From the NCBI GenBank assembly GCA_003255025.1, contig QANY01013727.1, positions 1,819,849 to 1,883,848 on the forward strand: a stretch of DNA of 64,000 nucleotides. Direction: 5' to 3'. Under the pieces are notes generated by a model, which was not told the DNA's origin, ran no database searches, and saw nothing but the letters and a program-made list of their open reading frames with translations. Below are positions 46,459 through 58,586 of this stretch, one piece after another. A program made the position numbers and the translations under genes. The stretch is from Datisca glomerata. Taxonomy: Eukaryota > Streptophyta > Magnoliopsida > Cucurbitales > Datiscaceae. The first letter of the stretch is position 1. Every line of letters starts with the position of its first letter.

Positions 46459-48560
46459 ATGACAACCATGAAGATGTCTCCCTCGGAAACCTCGCCAGAA
46501 ATTGGATGGGAGCAACGAGAGGGCAGAACAAAGTTCCTATAGTTTCAGTCACAAATACGAAAACTGAAAAACCTAACAACATGATCGATCAAGATATCTT
46601 TCTCTTGCTAGAAAAAGTGAAACACCTCACCAAGGAGATAACTGACCTCAAAAGAGGAAGCAGGGGCGGCAAGAGGACTGTAAGAAAAGGTGAGCGCTCT
46701 TCCACACATCGGCTTATCCATAGTTATGTCAGAAATGAAAGGCGCAGCTACAACCCTGCACCAAATCACCCAGCTCCAGAGATTAGAGAGTACAATTGCA
46801 ATGCACCTCGCCAGGTCTCGCAGCAATAGAAAGCCCTGTGACGATGTCAATGGGGAGAGAGAAATTGGGGGAGATTCCTAACACTCACAATATCAATCGT
46901 GCCTTTCTCACCAATCAGAGAAGGCTCAAGATGAGGTAAAAAATCATGGAGCATGGCTAAAAAATAATGAGCAGTGATACAACAAGGACTTAGATCAGTA
47001 GAAGGATGAGTTGGCAAAGCAAATCAAAGACATGCATCTGAGGGTCGCTCACCTAGACACCAAGGATAAAAGGAAGAGTAGAGCTTCAGTCATACTAGTA
47101 AGGGGTCTCACCAATCACCCTTTGCGGGGAGGCACATCGATGACACCTCCAAAAAGGTTGACCATCTAGAGGTTCAAGATGTTCGACGACACTTCTGACC
47201 CCACTGGCCATATTTTACTCTAGAAACTAGGAGTGTGCAAAAATCGACCGAATCAATCAAACCGAACTGAAAATGATCAGTTTAGTCATTTTTTAGTTAA
47301 ATTTTGTTTTTTAGTATTAGATTAAAATATGGCCAAAATTTTCCAAATTTTAGACCGAATCGACCGGACTGACTGTTAATCCCCCAATATATATACATAT
47401 GTTATTTGTTTTCTCACACCTCTCATTTTTCATTTCTCACAGTTCTCTTCTTTTATATTTCTCTCATCCATTTTTAATGTTTAATTTACATGTTATGGTT
47501 TTAATTGTGAGTTTTTATTGTAATCCATGAAAAAACATAATTTTTTTAAATATGTATGATTAAATTAATTGATGGACTTCTTGAAAAATAAAAATAAAAT
47601 ATTGGCGGACCATAAAACCCGACTGAACTGATCAATCATTTTACGGTCCAGTCAGTTCGATTTATATGAAATAACTAGTCAGTTTGATCCTCATTATGGC
47701 AAGACCGTGAATTTAGGTTTGGTCTAATTTTTATGCTAAAGACCAATGACCGACCATGCTCACCCCTATTATAAACAGGTGATGCTAGGGACGTGCATTC
47801 TAGAAGAAAAGTTAAAAGGCATATTGTGTCTACAGTTCACATCAAGCCTGAAGGGAGCCGCCATCACCTGGTTTGGGAGTCTAGAGGCGTGGTCCATACA
47901 CTCATTTTCTCAGCTTGAAACCTTCTTCAGATAACTTTTCGAGTGTGGTAAGAGGATGATAAAAAATGCACATGATATTTTCACCCTGGTCTAGAGGAGA
48001 GATGAGTCTTTGAGAGATATATTTGAAGGTCCAACAACAACAAAAATCAGATCACCCAATGCGATGATGCAGTAGCCGCAACCACCTTTAGAAACAATGT
48101 GATGGAATGGACTGACATATGAAATTACTTGCACTGTAAAAGAATTAAAACAGTGTCAGAATGCCTCAGTAAGGCCAACGAGTTCATCATGTTGGAGATA
48201 GAGATGGCTAAGAATAAAGGAAAGGGCAACACATGCGAGAGTTCCCCCTTAGAACAAGAGAGAGGATAAAGAAATGGGGGGCAAGTCAGACCGACAAAGT
48301 GACAGGAAGGGCTCACGGGAGAGAGTCACTAATGCTGACAGTCAGGGACCGAGAGTTATCTTATAGATTAATTTTCCACCAATAAATGTCACCTTAAATG
48401 ATTTAGTTCATCAAATCAATGTGAAGGATCTTTTGCCTCAACCTCCACATTGAAGACAAAGATGAGAAAAAGGAAGGATCAACCACTAGTATTGCGATTT
48501 CTAGAGAGACTATGGGCATAAAATATATGATTGTTGGAAGCTTAAGCATGAGATTGAATC
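46459..48560 (+). pseudogene. Gypsy gag (split by a MITE)
   Basis: The first ATG (MTTMKMSPSETSPEIGWEQR) is followed by a charged, coiled-coil-like region (about 46580-46690). Then come FDDTSDPTGH just before the MITE at 47228 and, after it, VMLGTCILEEKLKGI, TSSLKGAAITWFGSLEAWSI and HSFSQLETFFR (47770-47935), the capsid signature of Tat gag. A weaker CCHC-like region lies around 48500. Many stops are present. An intact product would be the capsid protein. Confidence 0.8.
47228..47768. mobile_element. hAT-like MITE inserted in gypsy gag
   Basis: 541 bases long. The left end is TAGGAGTGTGCA and the right end, reversed, TAGGGGTGAGCATG. The 8-base flanks CTAGAAAC (47220-47227) and TTATAAAC (47769-47776) match at six positions. 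Removing it brings the two gag halves together in the expected order. It has an AT-rich core and no coding. Confidence 0.72.
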
Positions 48561-48631
48561 CCTAATAAAGTAGGATTTTCTGAAAGAGTACCAACTGGAA
48601 CAACCTAGTTAGCGCGCGAGAGTAGAGGCCG

Positions 48632-49200
48632 ATGACACCCCAAGGGGAAAACCCAAATAGACGAGTAGTGAATGTGATCCATGGAGGAAAGACCAGTGGA
48701 GGAGCGACAACCTTAGCCTGGAAAGGGCATATGAGAGCTTCTTGTATATGTATACTTTCATTGGTGAAGATGCCGAAGGTTGAGCCTAGTCCAAAGAAAG
48801 AGCTCATGGATGAGGAAATGGTCAGAGTACATTACCAGCATGATGATGCCTTGGTAATTTCTGGGGACGTAGCTAATTGCCTGGTCAAACGGATACTGGT
48901 AGACCCCAGGAGCTCAACAAACATAATTTTTCTCTCACCTCTGAAGAAGATGATAATGGGTCAATTGAAAATAACCACATGCGACCTAGAGCTTGTGGAA
49001 TTTAACGATACGATCACCCGAGCAATTGGTAATGTACTCCTACTCGTGAAGGCAAAACTCAACAATCTCATCACAGAGTTCCTAGTCGTTGATGAAGAGT
49101 CAGCCTACAACATGATTGTATGGAGACCATGGGTACATGCAATGACAGTAACTCCAGCTTCCTAGCATCAGAAGCTTAAATTTCCTACTCTAGAGGAAAT
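48632..49200 (+). pseudogene. Gypsy protease region
   Basis: The frame is open for 177 residues: NVIHGGKTSGGAT, then HDDALVISGDVANCLVKRIL and VDPRSSTNIIFLS, then a strand-rich tail ending MIVWRPWVHAM. This is the aspartic-protease segment of Tat elements. The usual D-S/T-G catalytic triplet reads D-P-R here (VDPRSS), so activity is lost. Confidence 0.72.
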
Positions 49201-49479
49201 AATGGAAATTCGTGGGGATCATGCGGTGGCCATAAGCTGTTATGTCACCAACTTTAAATAAAAATGAAAACAATAGCAACTATAGGAACGAGATCAGACC
49301 TCAGCTATTCCTCTCATTGAAGAAGCAGTAGAGGTCTCAATACACCCTTCAGATCCTAAGAAAGTCATACACATAGGTTCTGACCTTAAAGATCTGTTGA
49401 GAAGCGACCTGATCATCTTCCTGAAGGAAAACTGGTAGAAGTTTGAGTGGAGTATTTCATATATGCCATACCTTTTGGT

Positions 49480-50350
49480 AATATAACATAAGTTAGAGGT
49501 AGACCCGACCCACAATACAGTCAGACATGAGCAGAGGAAGTTTCCCGCTGACAGAAATGAGATTGTGAACAAAGAGGTCCAAAGTTTGTTGGATGCAAGG
49601 TTTATCAGAGAAGTGCACTACCCAGACGGGGGTGGCTAATACGGTGGTAGTTAGGAAAAAAAAGGAAAGTGGAAGGTGTGTGTGGACTTCATTGATCTAA
49701 ACAGAGCATGTTCGAAAGACAACTTCACACTTCTAAAGATAAATCAACTAGTATATGCCATGGTGGGGCATAAGATGTTCAACCTCATGGATGTCATCTT
49801 AGGACGCAATTTATACTTATGCATATGACTAATCATGAGACGATATCCTTTATGACTGAGAGGGAAACACATTTCTAAAAGTGATGCTTCTCGGGCTGAA
49901 GAATGTAGGACACCTATCAGTGTCTAGTCAATAAGATGTTCCAAGAATTTCTTGAAAAACTATGGAGCTGCACATAAACAATATTATGATTAAGGTAGTC
50001 CATGCACAAAACCACATGTCAGACCTGAAACAAGCGTGCGAGGTATCATAATGAATATAGTATGAAACCCAACTGTAAAATGCTCATTTAATAGGTCGTT
50101 AGGGAGGTTCCTTGGACATCTGGTCATGAGGTGTGGGATTGAAGCAAACCCAGATCAGATCAATGTAATACTAGAGATGGCTGCTCCTCGGATAATTAAG
50201 GAGGTTAAAAAATTGAATGGTAGGTTGGATACGTTAGGAAGGTTCATATCAGGGTCCTCGGATAAGTGTCTACCCTTTTTCAACGTTCTAAGAAACAACA
50301 AGAACTTCAGATGGGATGGAAGTGCAAGGAAATGTTTACATATATAAATA
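49480..50350 (+). pseudogene. Gypsy reverse transcriptase remnant
   Basis: Fragments include RKFPLTEMR-like (about 49530), ANTVVVRKKK (about 49637), VCVDFIDLNRACSKDNFTL (about 49680) and INQLVYAMVGHKMFNLMDV. The later part is at 50126-50345: MRCGIEANPDQINVILEMAA and RIIKEVKKLNGRLDTLGRFI. Frameshifts separate them, and the YxDD box is not readable in frame. Confidence 0.82.
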
Positions 50351-50399
50351 AATATCTGATGTCGACGCCTCTCCTTTTAAAACCCAGGGAAGGTGAAAC

Positions 50400-51080
50400 G
50401 TTCTACCTGTACCTCGCCATATCATAATACATGGTTAGTTTAGTGTTGGTCAGAAAAGAAAGAAATAATCAATGACTAGTATATATGTGAGCAAAATGCT
50501 TATAGACGTGGAGAAAATGTATACACAATCGAAAAGCTACCTTTGGGGAGTTTGACATCTGCAAGAATGCTCATACATTACTTTCAGAGCCATAAGATAC
50601 TGGTCAGAACCTCACACCCACTCATATCCGTTCTACTCAAATTTGAAATGTCGGGTACACTGATGAAGTGAGTTGTGGAACTGAGAGTGTTTGATATCAT
50701 ATACAAGCCTCGTGATGCAAATAAGGCACATGCACTAGCAAATTTTATAGTAGAGATGGCTCTGATTCCCTAGGAGGATGAGGGATCAATCCCACGGATG
50801 GTGATATAGTGGTCAAAGATCTTGATATAAAACCTTCGAACATCATATGGACGTTGTGTGTGGACGACTCTGCAAATGCATGTGGATTAGAGTAGAATTG
50901 ACACTCAAAACATCGAATGAGACTATTATTGAAAGGGAAATATGCTTCAGGCTCATAATATCAAACACCGAAGCTGAGTACGTAACTTTGCTTGCGGATA
51001 TGACACTAGAAAAGGACTTAGGGGTGAGAATTTGATGGTGTTCAGTGACTCCAGGCCAAAGACACAATGATAGGTGCATA
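50400..51080 (+). pseudogene. Two RNase H segments of the gypsy element
   Basis: The first RNase H ends with SGTLMK, VVELRVFDIIYKPRD and NKAHALANFIVEMA (about 50650-50765). A second, separate RNase H follows: WTLCVDDSANACGLE (about 50848), SNETIIEREICF, and SNTEAEYVTLLADMTLEKDL (about 50960-51020). Tat-lineage elements are known for this extra archaeal-type RNase H between the first RNase H and integrase. Confidence 0.8.
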
Positions 51081-51259
51081 CCTTAGTCGAGTTCTAGAAA
51101 TGAAGGGGAATTCAAAGAAGCAGCTTCCTAGAACAGAGAACAACCATGAAGATGTCCTAGCGACCTTAGCCTCGGTCATTGAAACCTAAAATGAAGAGGA
51201 CTAATGTGGATCAATCAATGACCAGTATCAACAATGTAGACCCTCATAAGTAGATACCT

Positions 51260-52255
51260 CTAATGACTAAACTTAATTGGATGGAGCCTCTCATTAGTTA
51301 CATTTTAGAGGAAATACTCCCTGAAGACCGTGATGAAGCCATAAAAGAATGGATGAGAGTGGTTAGATATTCTATCTTAAATGAGGTTCTATATAGAAGA
51401 TCATACTCCAAGTCATATCTCAGATGCATCGACCTAACTGCGACTCAGTACGTAATGACTGAGATACATGAAGGGCAATGTTGAAACTAAGTACGGAAAA
51501 GGTCAATTGGGATGAAAGCCTGAATGATGGGATATTTCCAGCCGAGAATGGATATGGACGTTGCAGAATTCATGGACAAATGTGATAAGTGTCAAAGGTA
51601 AGCACACATACCTAGACAACCCCGAAAGAGTTGATCCTCGTCCAATGGCTATTTTGGGGAATGGACGTATTGTCCTGATGCCGCCCACACTGTGGCAGAA
51701 GAGGTTCCTTTTAATGGTCACTGACTACTTCTTCAAATGGGTAGAGGCCTAGTCTGACGCAAGCATTCAAGAGCGGGATGTCAAAAGGTTCATTTGGAGA
51801 AATGTTGTAGGCAGGTTCAGGCCAAAGTTCTCAAGAAGAATTGTGAGGGACTTTTATGAGGAGCTGGGAATTCAGCTTCAATTTTCAACACCTCAGCATT
51901 CTCAAGCAAATGGACAAGTCGAGGCCTCCAACAAGACTATACTGACCACGCACAAGAAAATGCTCAACCAAGCCAAAGGTAAATGGGTCGAAGAACTTCG
52001 AGCAATATTCAGAACAACGAAGTCGATTGGTCTACGGAGCCAAGGCCGTGATTCTAGTCGAGATTGGGATGTCCACCACCAGAACGCAAAATACCCAGGA
52101 ACACAATATTGGAAAGCTCGAACCCAATTGGGAAACCCCTTACGTGGTAGCAGGAATCATCAGACCTAGAACTTACGTTGTCCAGGACTTAGAAGGAAAG
52201 ATAATTAGTAAAGGTCAGAATGCAACTAGCCTTAGAATGTACCTCCATTAATATC
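51260..52255 (+). pseudogene. Gypsy integrase remnant
   Basis: Upstream piece WMRVVRYSILNEVLYRRSYS (about 51349). The zinc-binding end is FMDKCDKCQR (about 51569). The catalytic core has VTDYFFKWVEA (about 51718), FYEELGIQLQFSTPQHSQAN and GQVEASNKTI (about 51850-51930). The carboxyl part reads TYVVQDLEGK (about 52170). Frameshifts and stops make it non-functional. Confidence 0.85.
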
Positions 52256-52410
52256 TTATTTGAATAAGTTGTACTCTTCTAGCTAAAATAAAAGTTCACG
52301 GCCATGCTATTTACTATTCAACTCACTTGTTAAAAAATGTGAAATTATATTCTAAGGCAACCAAAGAGCACTAAAGATTTGAGAATAAAGCGTCTACAAT
52401 GTAGTAAGAG

Positions 52411-53095
52411 ATCTTGAAATGCTCTGACGGAAGATCTCACCTAAAGTCACGGTCGGCCGAGGCTTTCTAATCACCCGTGATGATTGGGAAAGACCCTACA
52501 TTGGATAAAATGACCCTGATAACACTGCATGGTGCCTGACATAATAAGATATTCGGATGGATAACCTAATCCAAGGCCACGATCAGTTAAGGCCTCTTCA
52601 TCTCCCGTGATGATCAAGAGAAAGACCTTGCATAGGAAAAATGACCACTGTAGCACTTCCTGTTGCCCAAGATCATGAAATGCTCGTATGGAAGACCTCA
52701 CCCGAGGGAACTACCGGTTGAGGCCTCCTGATCATCCTCAATGATCAAGGGAAAGACCCGACTTAGGGAAAAACACCCACGGTAACGCTTCACGGCCCCC
52801 GAGATCATGAAATGCTCAGATGAAAGACCTCACCCAAGGCCATGACTGGATGAGACCTCCTAATCACCTGTAATGATCAGGAGAAAGACCTTACATAGGG
52901 TAGAATGACCACAGTTTCACTTCTTGGCACTCTAGATAATGAATACTCATATAGAAGATTTCACTTAAGGCCACAGTCGGCTGAGGCCTCCTAATCACTC
53001 GCGATGAGCGGAGGAAAGACCCTACAAAGGGAAAAAGACCACGACAGTATTCCGTGACGCCTGAGATCATGGTATGCTCGGATAAAAGAAACAAA
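52411..53095 (+). repeat. 131-bp tandem repeat downstream of integrase
   Basis: Anchors of the form GAAATGCTC..ATGGAAGACCTCACC fall at 52421, 52551, 52682, 52814, 52944 and 53076, spaced 130-132 bases. This gives about five diverged copies. Each holds GGCCACGGTCGG-like and TGATGATC.GGGAAAGACC-like words. Tandem arrays between integrase and the 3' LTR are a recurrent feature of Tat/Ogre elements. Confidence 0.9.
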
Positions 53096-53202
53096 ATTAA
53101 TGGTGCAAAAAATATCATGATATGTTAGAGACTAAGTGCCAAACTGAGATATTTCACATGCATGTTACAAGAAAAGCATCCATTCACACTTAAGAATAAT
53201 AT

Positions 53203-54993
53203 TGTAATATCTCGAGTATTTATTAACCGTATTAAAACTCTAAGAGAAAGATTAGAGTAAGATTGAATGATTATCCTATTATTTTGGGAACATGTGGAAG
53301 TTTCTTATTGTATCACAGTTTAAGTTGTTATCAGATGTGTACGGATTAATGTGGTTAAACATGATATAAGTTTATTGTCTATAAATAGAGAAATGTCTAT
53401 GGTGTCCCCAAAGACTAATGTGAGTATAAGATTTTTTTTATATGCAATATTGTACTCAAATTGAAGAGCTCGATGATATGAATTCAACGGTACTTTTAAA
53501 TTGTCAATTGAGCTAAGATGAAAAAGATATATCAAGTCAAAGATATTACTAATTAGGATAATGTTGTAAATTGAGTATGAAGATATTTTAGTTAAAAAAT
53601 AAAAAATATATAAAAGAAGAAAGGATGCGCCGATTAGGGTTTATGGGAGGAGAGAAAAAAGGAAAAAGAAGGAAGAGAGAAAATAGCTACTGAAAACTTC
53701 AACCGGTGATATATTTCTCTTTGTTGGTCCGATCATGATGATCTTGGTATCAACAGAAAGCTCTCGTCGTCACCTTTCTACCAAGACTGATTCACGACAA
53801 TCCGAGTATCGATGAATCTGCAGCAAAGGAAGTAAGTTTCGACTTGTAACGTTTTCGCCGACCGGTGACTTTTCCGGCTAGCCACCACCATCAGCCGACT
53901 CCTCTCATCACCTTCTTCCACTTCTACCCTATGTCCAGTTGTAGTTCCTTCGTTTGGATGTCAGAATAATTAAATATTATCAGAAACTTTGAGATTCTAA
54001 TCCGACTATCTCTAGCGTACCCATTCAAAATGATGTCATTTTTGGATTCCTCCAGTCACCATCTACACAATGATGATACCTCTTGTGTTCAGAATCGTGC
54101 ATCGTATGGGTGTTGGAGCAACATGGATGTAAGTTGGAATGAATTTTATTAATTGGACCTTCTAGAAATTAAGGTTTTTCGAGTTGATTGTTTGAACTAC
54201 TTTGGATTTGAGGTCAGTAGAGCTTTACGCATACTTGAATGTTTATTATATTCTAAAAATTTAAGATGGTTGATTGTACATTGCGGTGCTCTCGCATGAT
54301 TCTTTGTAGGTGAACCTCACTCATGTAATAATTTTCTTGTTTGAAAAATTTACGCTTAATTGTATGTTATTGTGCTATTAATTATGTCTATGTATATTGT
54401 TATAGTAATTCATAAGAATGTGAATATGTGTATATGCTTACACGTTCAGGTATATAATATAAAAATAATAAATAAATAAATAATAAATAAATATTTAAAA
54501 GGTTACGTGTATGTTTATGCCATGAAAGGGGTGAGTAGAAAATAAGTCGCAGGGGACCGACGGACCCAATAATATTTAATGTTATATTGATGAATGAGCA
54601 TTTAGCTGTCCAACGATACTACCAAGGATCTGGTAGTCAAATTTGTAATATTTTATACTCACGATGTTTCATAAAAAAATTTCAGATGGTGATGAATGGG
54701 AAGAGTCTGGTTAGATGTTCTGGCACAAGACGAGAAATTAAGTTTAATTAGTTGAGCAATTTACTATTTTAAAGTTAATTTTTAATTTGTTATTTATGAA
54801 AGATCTTTGAAATAGTATTAAAGCTTAATGAAGTTTTACTATGAATTTATGATCTTAAAATTTAGAAACGTGTTTTTGAGTTTTTCTAATAAATGTCATT
54901 TCATTAAATAGCAAAAGTCGTGAATTGATTTTAAAAGAAAAATTTTGACCTAGCTTCCGCGTTATTTAAAAAAAGTCTTGGGATTTCCTTACA
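53203..54993 (+). repeat. Complete LTR of a Tekay/Del-like gypsy element
   Basis: Starts TGTAATATCTCGAG and ends ATTTCCTTACA, with TGTAA/TTACA tips. Length 1791 bases. TATAAATAG lies near 53378. The region just downstream carries a Tekay/Del-type RT fragment, so this is the 5' LTR. Confidence 0.8.
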
Positions 54994-57309
54994 CGATGAT
55001 GGATACTTGAAAAAAAAAGTGTTTATAAGGACGACAAGATTGTTTGAAACTGCCCAAGAATCTTATCTAAAGATCTAATAAGATTACCATCAGAAGGTAA
55101 GATCAAGACCCATATTTGAAGTGTCACTTAACATAATACTAAGAATTATAACACCTTATCGTATGACACTAGAGGAATTTAGTGAGCTTAAGATGAAATT
55201 AGAAGAAGTGAAGGATACAAGATTTATATGACCTAATGTTTCATCTTTTGGTACACTTGTTTTGTTCATGAAGAATAATGATGGACCCAATAGACTATAC
55301 TTTGACTATCGAGAACTTAATAAATTCTTTTTAAAGAATAAGGACCCACTTTTGAGAATAAAAGATCTCTTTGACCAACTACAAGGTGCTTTAGTATTTT
55401 CAAAGTTTGATCTTTAGACACGAGAAGAAAAAAAGTGGGGGATTAAAAACTTAAGTTAAGTTGAAGAGAATTTATTTGGATTTGCATGTGTTGTGCATAT
55501 ATGAAAGTTATCATCGTTTGAATTTTGGATAACTTTATGAAATTGACATGTATACAAGATCTTGTAGTTACATATCATGGGGGAAACATGGCATAGTTTT
55601 CTTGGAAATGTTTGTTATTATGAGACACATAAAATTGTTATCCTCATTTTAAGGGGATGAGGAAGTGGATTTTTAAGAAGCTTCATGAGGCTAGATATGA
55701 TTATTTTAGTCTAAGGGGACTTTGTTGTTGGTTTGAATAAATCACGTGATGGTTGTTGTATTTGAGATCTAACTTTTCAAAGTTGGAATGATATTGTTAA
55801 CAACAACTGAAAACTGACGGTTGAGAAACTTTACTCTATTTATATTGAGCTAATTGATAAAACTGAATATTTGGTTATATTCTTGAGTAAGACATCATCG
55901 TTCTTATCAATGGTCTATGACCTTATACTAGAATTTACGGATGAACATTGGATTCACCTATGTGCTGATTTTGTAAAGGAATATTAGCTATGTGGAACAA
56001 GTTAATAGTATTTTTTTGAATATTAATTCTGGGACATGCACAGTGTATTGATATAAAATTTTTATAAGATTGGAATACTACTAATTAAGTTTAGAAATGA
56101 TCCATGATGGATGGGTCCTAGTCTGTTGATTTCAAGATTTATAGAGATTTTGTTTATCATGATTCTGCTGGTTTGATTGGAATGTGAAAGTCTCACTTAA
56201 GAACTAAATGATTAATTCAAGTTCACTAATATGGTACTAGATATCTTATGAAGTTTGAAAGGATTGTTGGTAGGGATAAATTGAGTGGTTAGATTGCATT
56301 TGGGACATACAAGATTTGAATTCAAAAATAAAAATCCTACAAAGTTCTTGTTGGTATTCACATATGTGAATGTAATCCTTATGCTATTATTGGGCTATGA
56401 AGTTAAAAAGTTTCGAGGTTGTTATTGGAAAAATGAAGGGTTAGGCCTTTGAGTGAGTAATTAAATCACTGATTGACAGTCGAGATTATCATGTTGATGG
56501 CCCATATTGCAATGCTCTTTATATTAATATTGAGACCTACCCGTACTCATACGTGATGGTTATTTATATGTGATGGTTGATGATACACCAGAAGGAAGTA
56601 TGATTGTGATATACTATGTATCCAAGTATGTGCATTGTGTTGAGAAAATGTGAATGGTTGTAATTATTATTGGTTTAATATTTGGAACTATGGAGGATAG
56701 GCAGTAAGTACTATGGATAAGATTCTGTGAGGGCCGATAATATCTTGCAAATAATTTTGAATGATTTGATAATGATGATGGATTAATAGAAATAGTAAGG
56801 TCATTATAGGTTTCATCATACGATCATTGAGTATCATGAGGCTTTTACCTTTGTATGTATGTTTAATAGTGAAGTGAACTTTTCTTGGAACCTCCCAAAA
56901 CGGAATCATGGTGTTGTTAGGCTGATATCTCTAAGTCTCTAATATCATTATAATGGGGTTACAATGTGAGTTTGGTAACAAGGCGCAAGGTTCTGAGAAT
57001 TTGTAAACTTTTAAAAGATATTTTTTTAAGTGATTCTCGAGAAGTCCATGCCAGAAATTAGAGTTTATGGAGTGTGCGTAGGTATTGGTTATTGATTGCA
57101 TTGTACGTTTATTTAAAGAAGTTGTTGGTGTGTAGATGAATATCTACAAGGGAAAAATGAGAAATTTTTTTCTAAGATTTATATTTTTTTACAATTAGAA
57201 AAATGTTTGACGATTATAAGGTTAATAATTGCATGAACTGGAGTACATTGGCGATGATAGACTTTGAGTTTTGTATTACCCTTATGGAATTATCTTACGT
57301 CTTTGATGA
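54994..57309 (+). pseudogene. Internal remnant of the Tekay/Del-like element (RT fragment)
   Basis: Directly after the LTR, with no gag, the sequence reads as pol. At 55155-55425 it gives YDTRGI-shifted PYRMTLEEFSELKMKLEEVK, then [26 protein letters not shown] and [17 protein letters not shown], the start of a gypsy RT. The primer-binding site, gag and protease are deleted. 55440-57300 is heavily decayed; 56570-56690 could be RNase H-like (IYYVSKYVHCVEK) but this is weak. It contains the first copy of a long direct repeat. Confidence 0.75.
56107..56896 (+). repeat. Direct repeat, copy 1 (about 0.79 kb)
   Basis: Matches 58587-59383 in the same orientation, from GGGTCCTAGTCTGTTGATTT to TTTCTTGGAACCT, with scattered substitutions and one replaced segment of about 40 bases near 56540. 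Confidence 0.88.
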
Positions 57310-58529
57310 GATACACATATTCACATTCTTATTCATTACCATAATTATATACATACACATAATTAATAGCACAATAACATACAATTAAGCGTAAATTTTT
57401 CAAACAAGAAAATTATCACATAAGTGAGATTCACCTACAAAGAACTAAGCGAGAGCACCACAACTTATAATCAACTATCATAAATTTTCAGTGTATAATA
57501 AACATTCAAGTATGCGTAAAATTCTACTTACCTCGAATCCAAAGTAGCTCAAACAATCAACATAAAAAACCTTAATTTTCAGAAGGTCCAATTAATAAAA
57601 TTGATTTCACCTTACATCCATGTTGCTCCAACACCCATACGATGCCTCTTGAACATAAGAGGTATTATTGTGTAGATGGTGATGAGAGGAATCCAAAAAT
57701 AACATTAGTTCCGAATAGGTACGTCAGATATATCCAAATCAGAATCCTAAAGTTTCTGATAATATTTAATTATTCTAATATCCAAATGAAAGAACTACAA
57801 CTTGACATAGGGTTGAAGTGGAAGAGGGTGATGAGAGGAGTCGGTTGATGGTGGTAGTCGGCCGGAAAAGTCACTGGCCGGCTGAAACGTTACTGGCCAA
57901 AATTTAGTTCCTTTACTACAGCTTCATCAATGCTCGTATGGTCATGAAATTGGTCTTAAAGAAAGGTGACAACGAGAGCTTTCTATTGATATCAAGATCG
58001 TCATAATTAGAGAGAAAGACATCACTAATTGATGTTTCTGACAACTATTTTCTTTCTCTTCCTTTCTCTCTCTTCCTTCTTTTTCACTTTCTCTCTCCTC
58101 TCTCCAAAAACCTAATTGGCGCCTCCTTTCTTCTTTTTTATTTTTTTTATTTTTTAACTAAAATATATTTATACTCAATTTACAATATTACCCTAATTAG
58201 TAATACATTTTACTTTATGTATCTTTTTCATCTGAGCTCCAATTGACAATTCAACAATACCGTTAAATTCATCTAATCGAACTCTTCGATTTGAGTACAA
58301 TATTGCATATAAAAATCTTATATTCGCATTAGTCTTTGAGGACACCATAGCCATTTGTCTTAAACTTATATCTTAATGTATGATCACATTAATCTGTACA
58401 CATCTGATAACAACTTAAACTATGATCCAATAAGAAACTTCCACATGTTCCCAAAATAATATCATTTAATCTCACTCTAAATTTACCCTTAGAGTTTTAA
58501 TATGGTTAATAAACACTCGGGATATTACA
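57310..58529 (-). repeat. Inverted partial LTR of the Tekay/Del-like element
   Basis: Read on the minus strand from 58529 it begins TGTAATATCCCGAG and follows the LTR at 53203 for about 1.22 kb (to the part equivalent to about 54440), then stops. On the same strand it is preceded by AAGGAGGGAGGAA, a polypurine tract, so this is a 3' LTR in the opposite orientation. The two copies form an inverted repeat around 2.9 kb of spacer. Confidence 0.85.
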
Positions 58530-58586
58530 TTCCTCCCTCCTTAAAAAATTGTGTCCCCGAACTTTACCAATTGCCAATAGAAACAA

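Larger units (their letters stand above)
46262..53202 (+). mobile_element. Ty3/gypsy retrotransposon, Tat lineage, degenerate
   Basis: It begins with what may be the tail of the 5' LTR (46262-46357) and a primer-binding site. Gag, protease, RT, RNase H, a second RNase H and integrase follow in that order, then a tandem array and remains of the 3' region before a Tekay-type LTR at 53203. The second RNase H and the RT wording (VCVDFIDLNRAC..) are hallmarks of Tat elements. A MITE interrupts gag. No LTR pair is recognisable, so age cannot be estimated. Confidence 0.85.

Noticed and set aside
53320..53535. Minus-strand frame of 71 codons
   Set aside because: Lies inside an LTR; no start context or domain.
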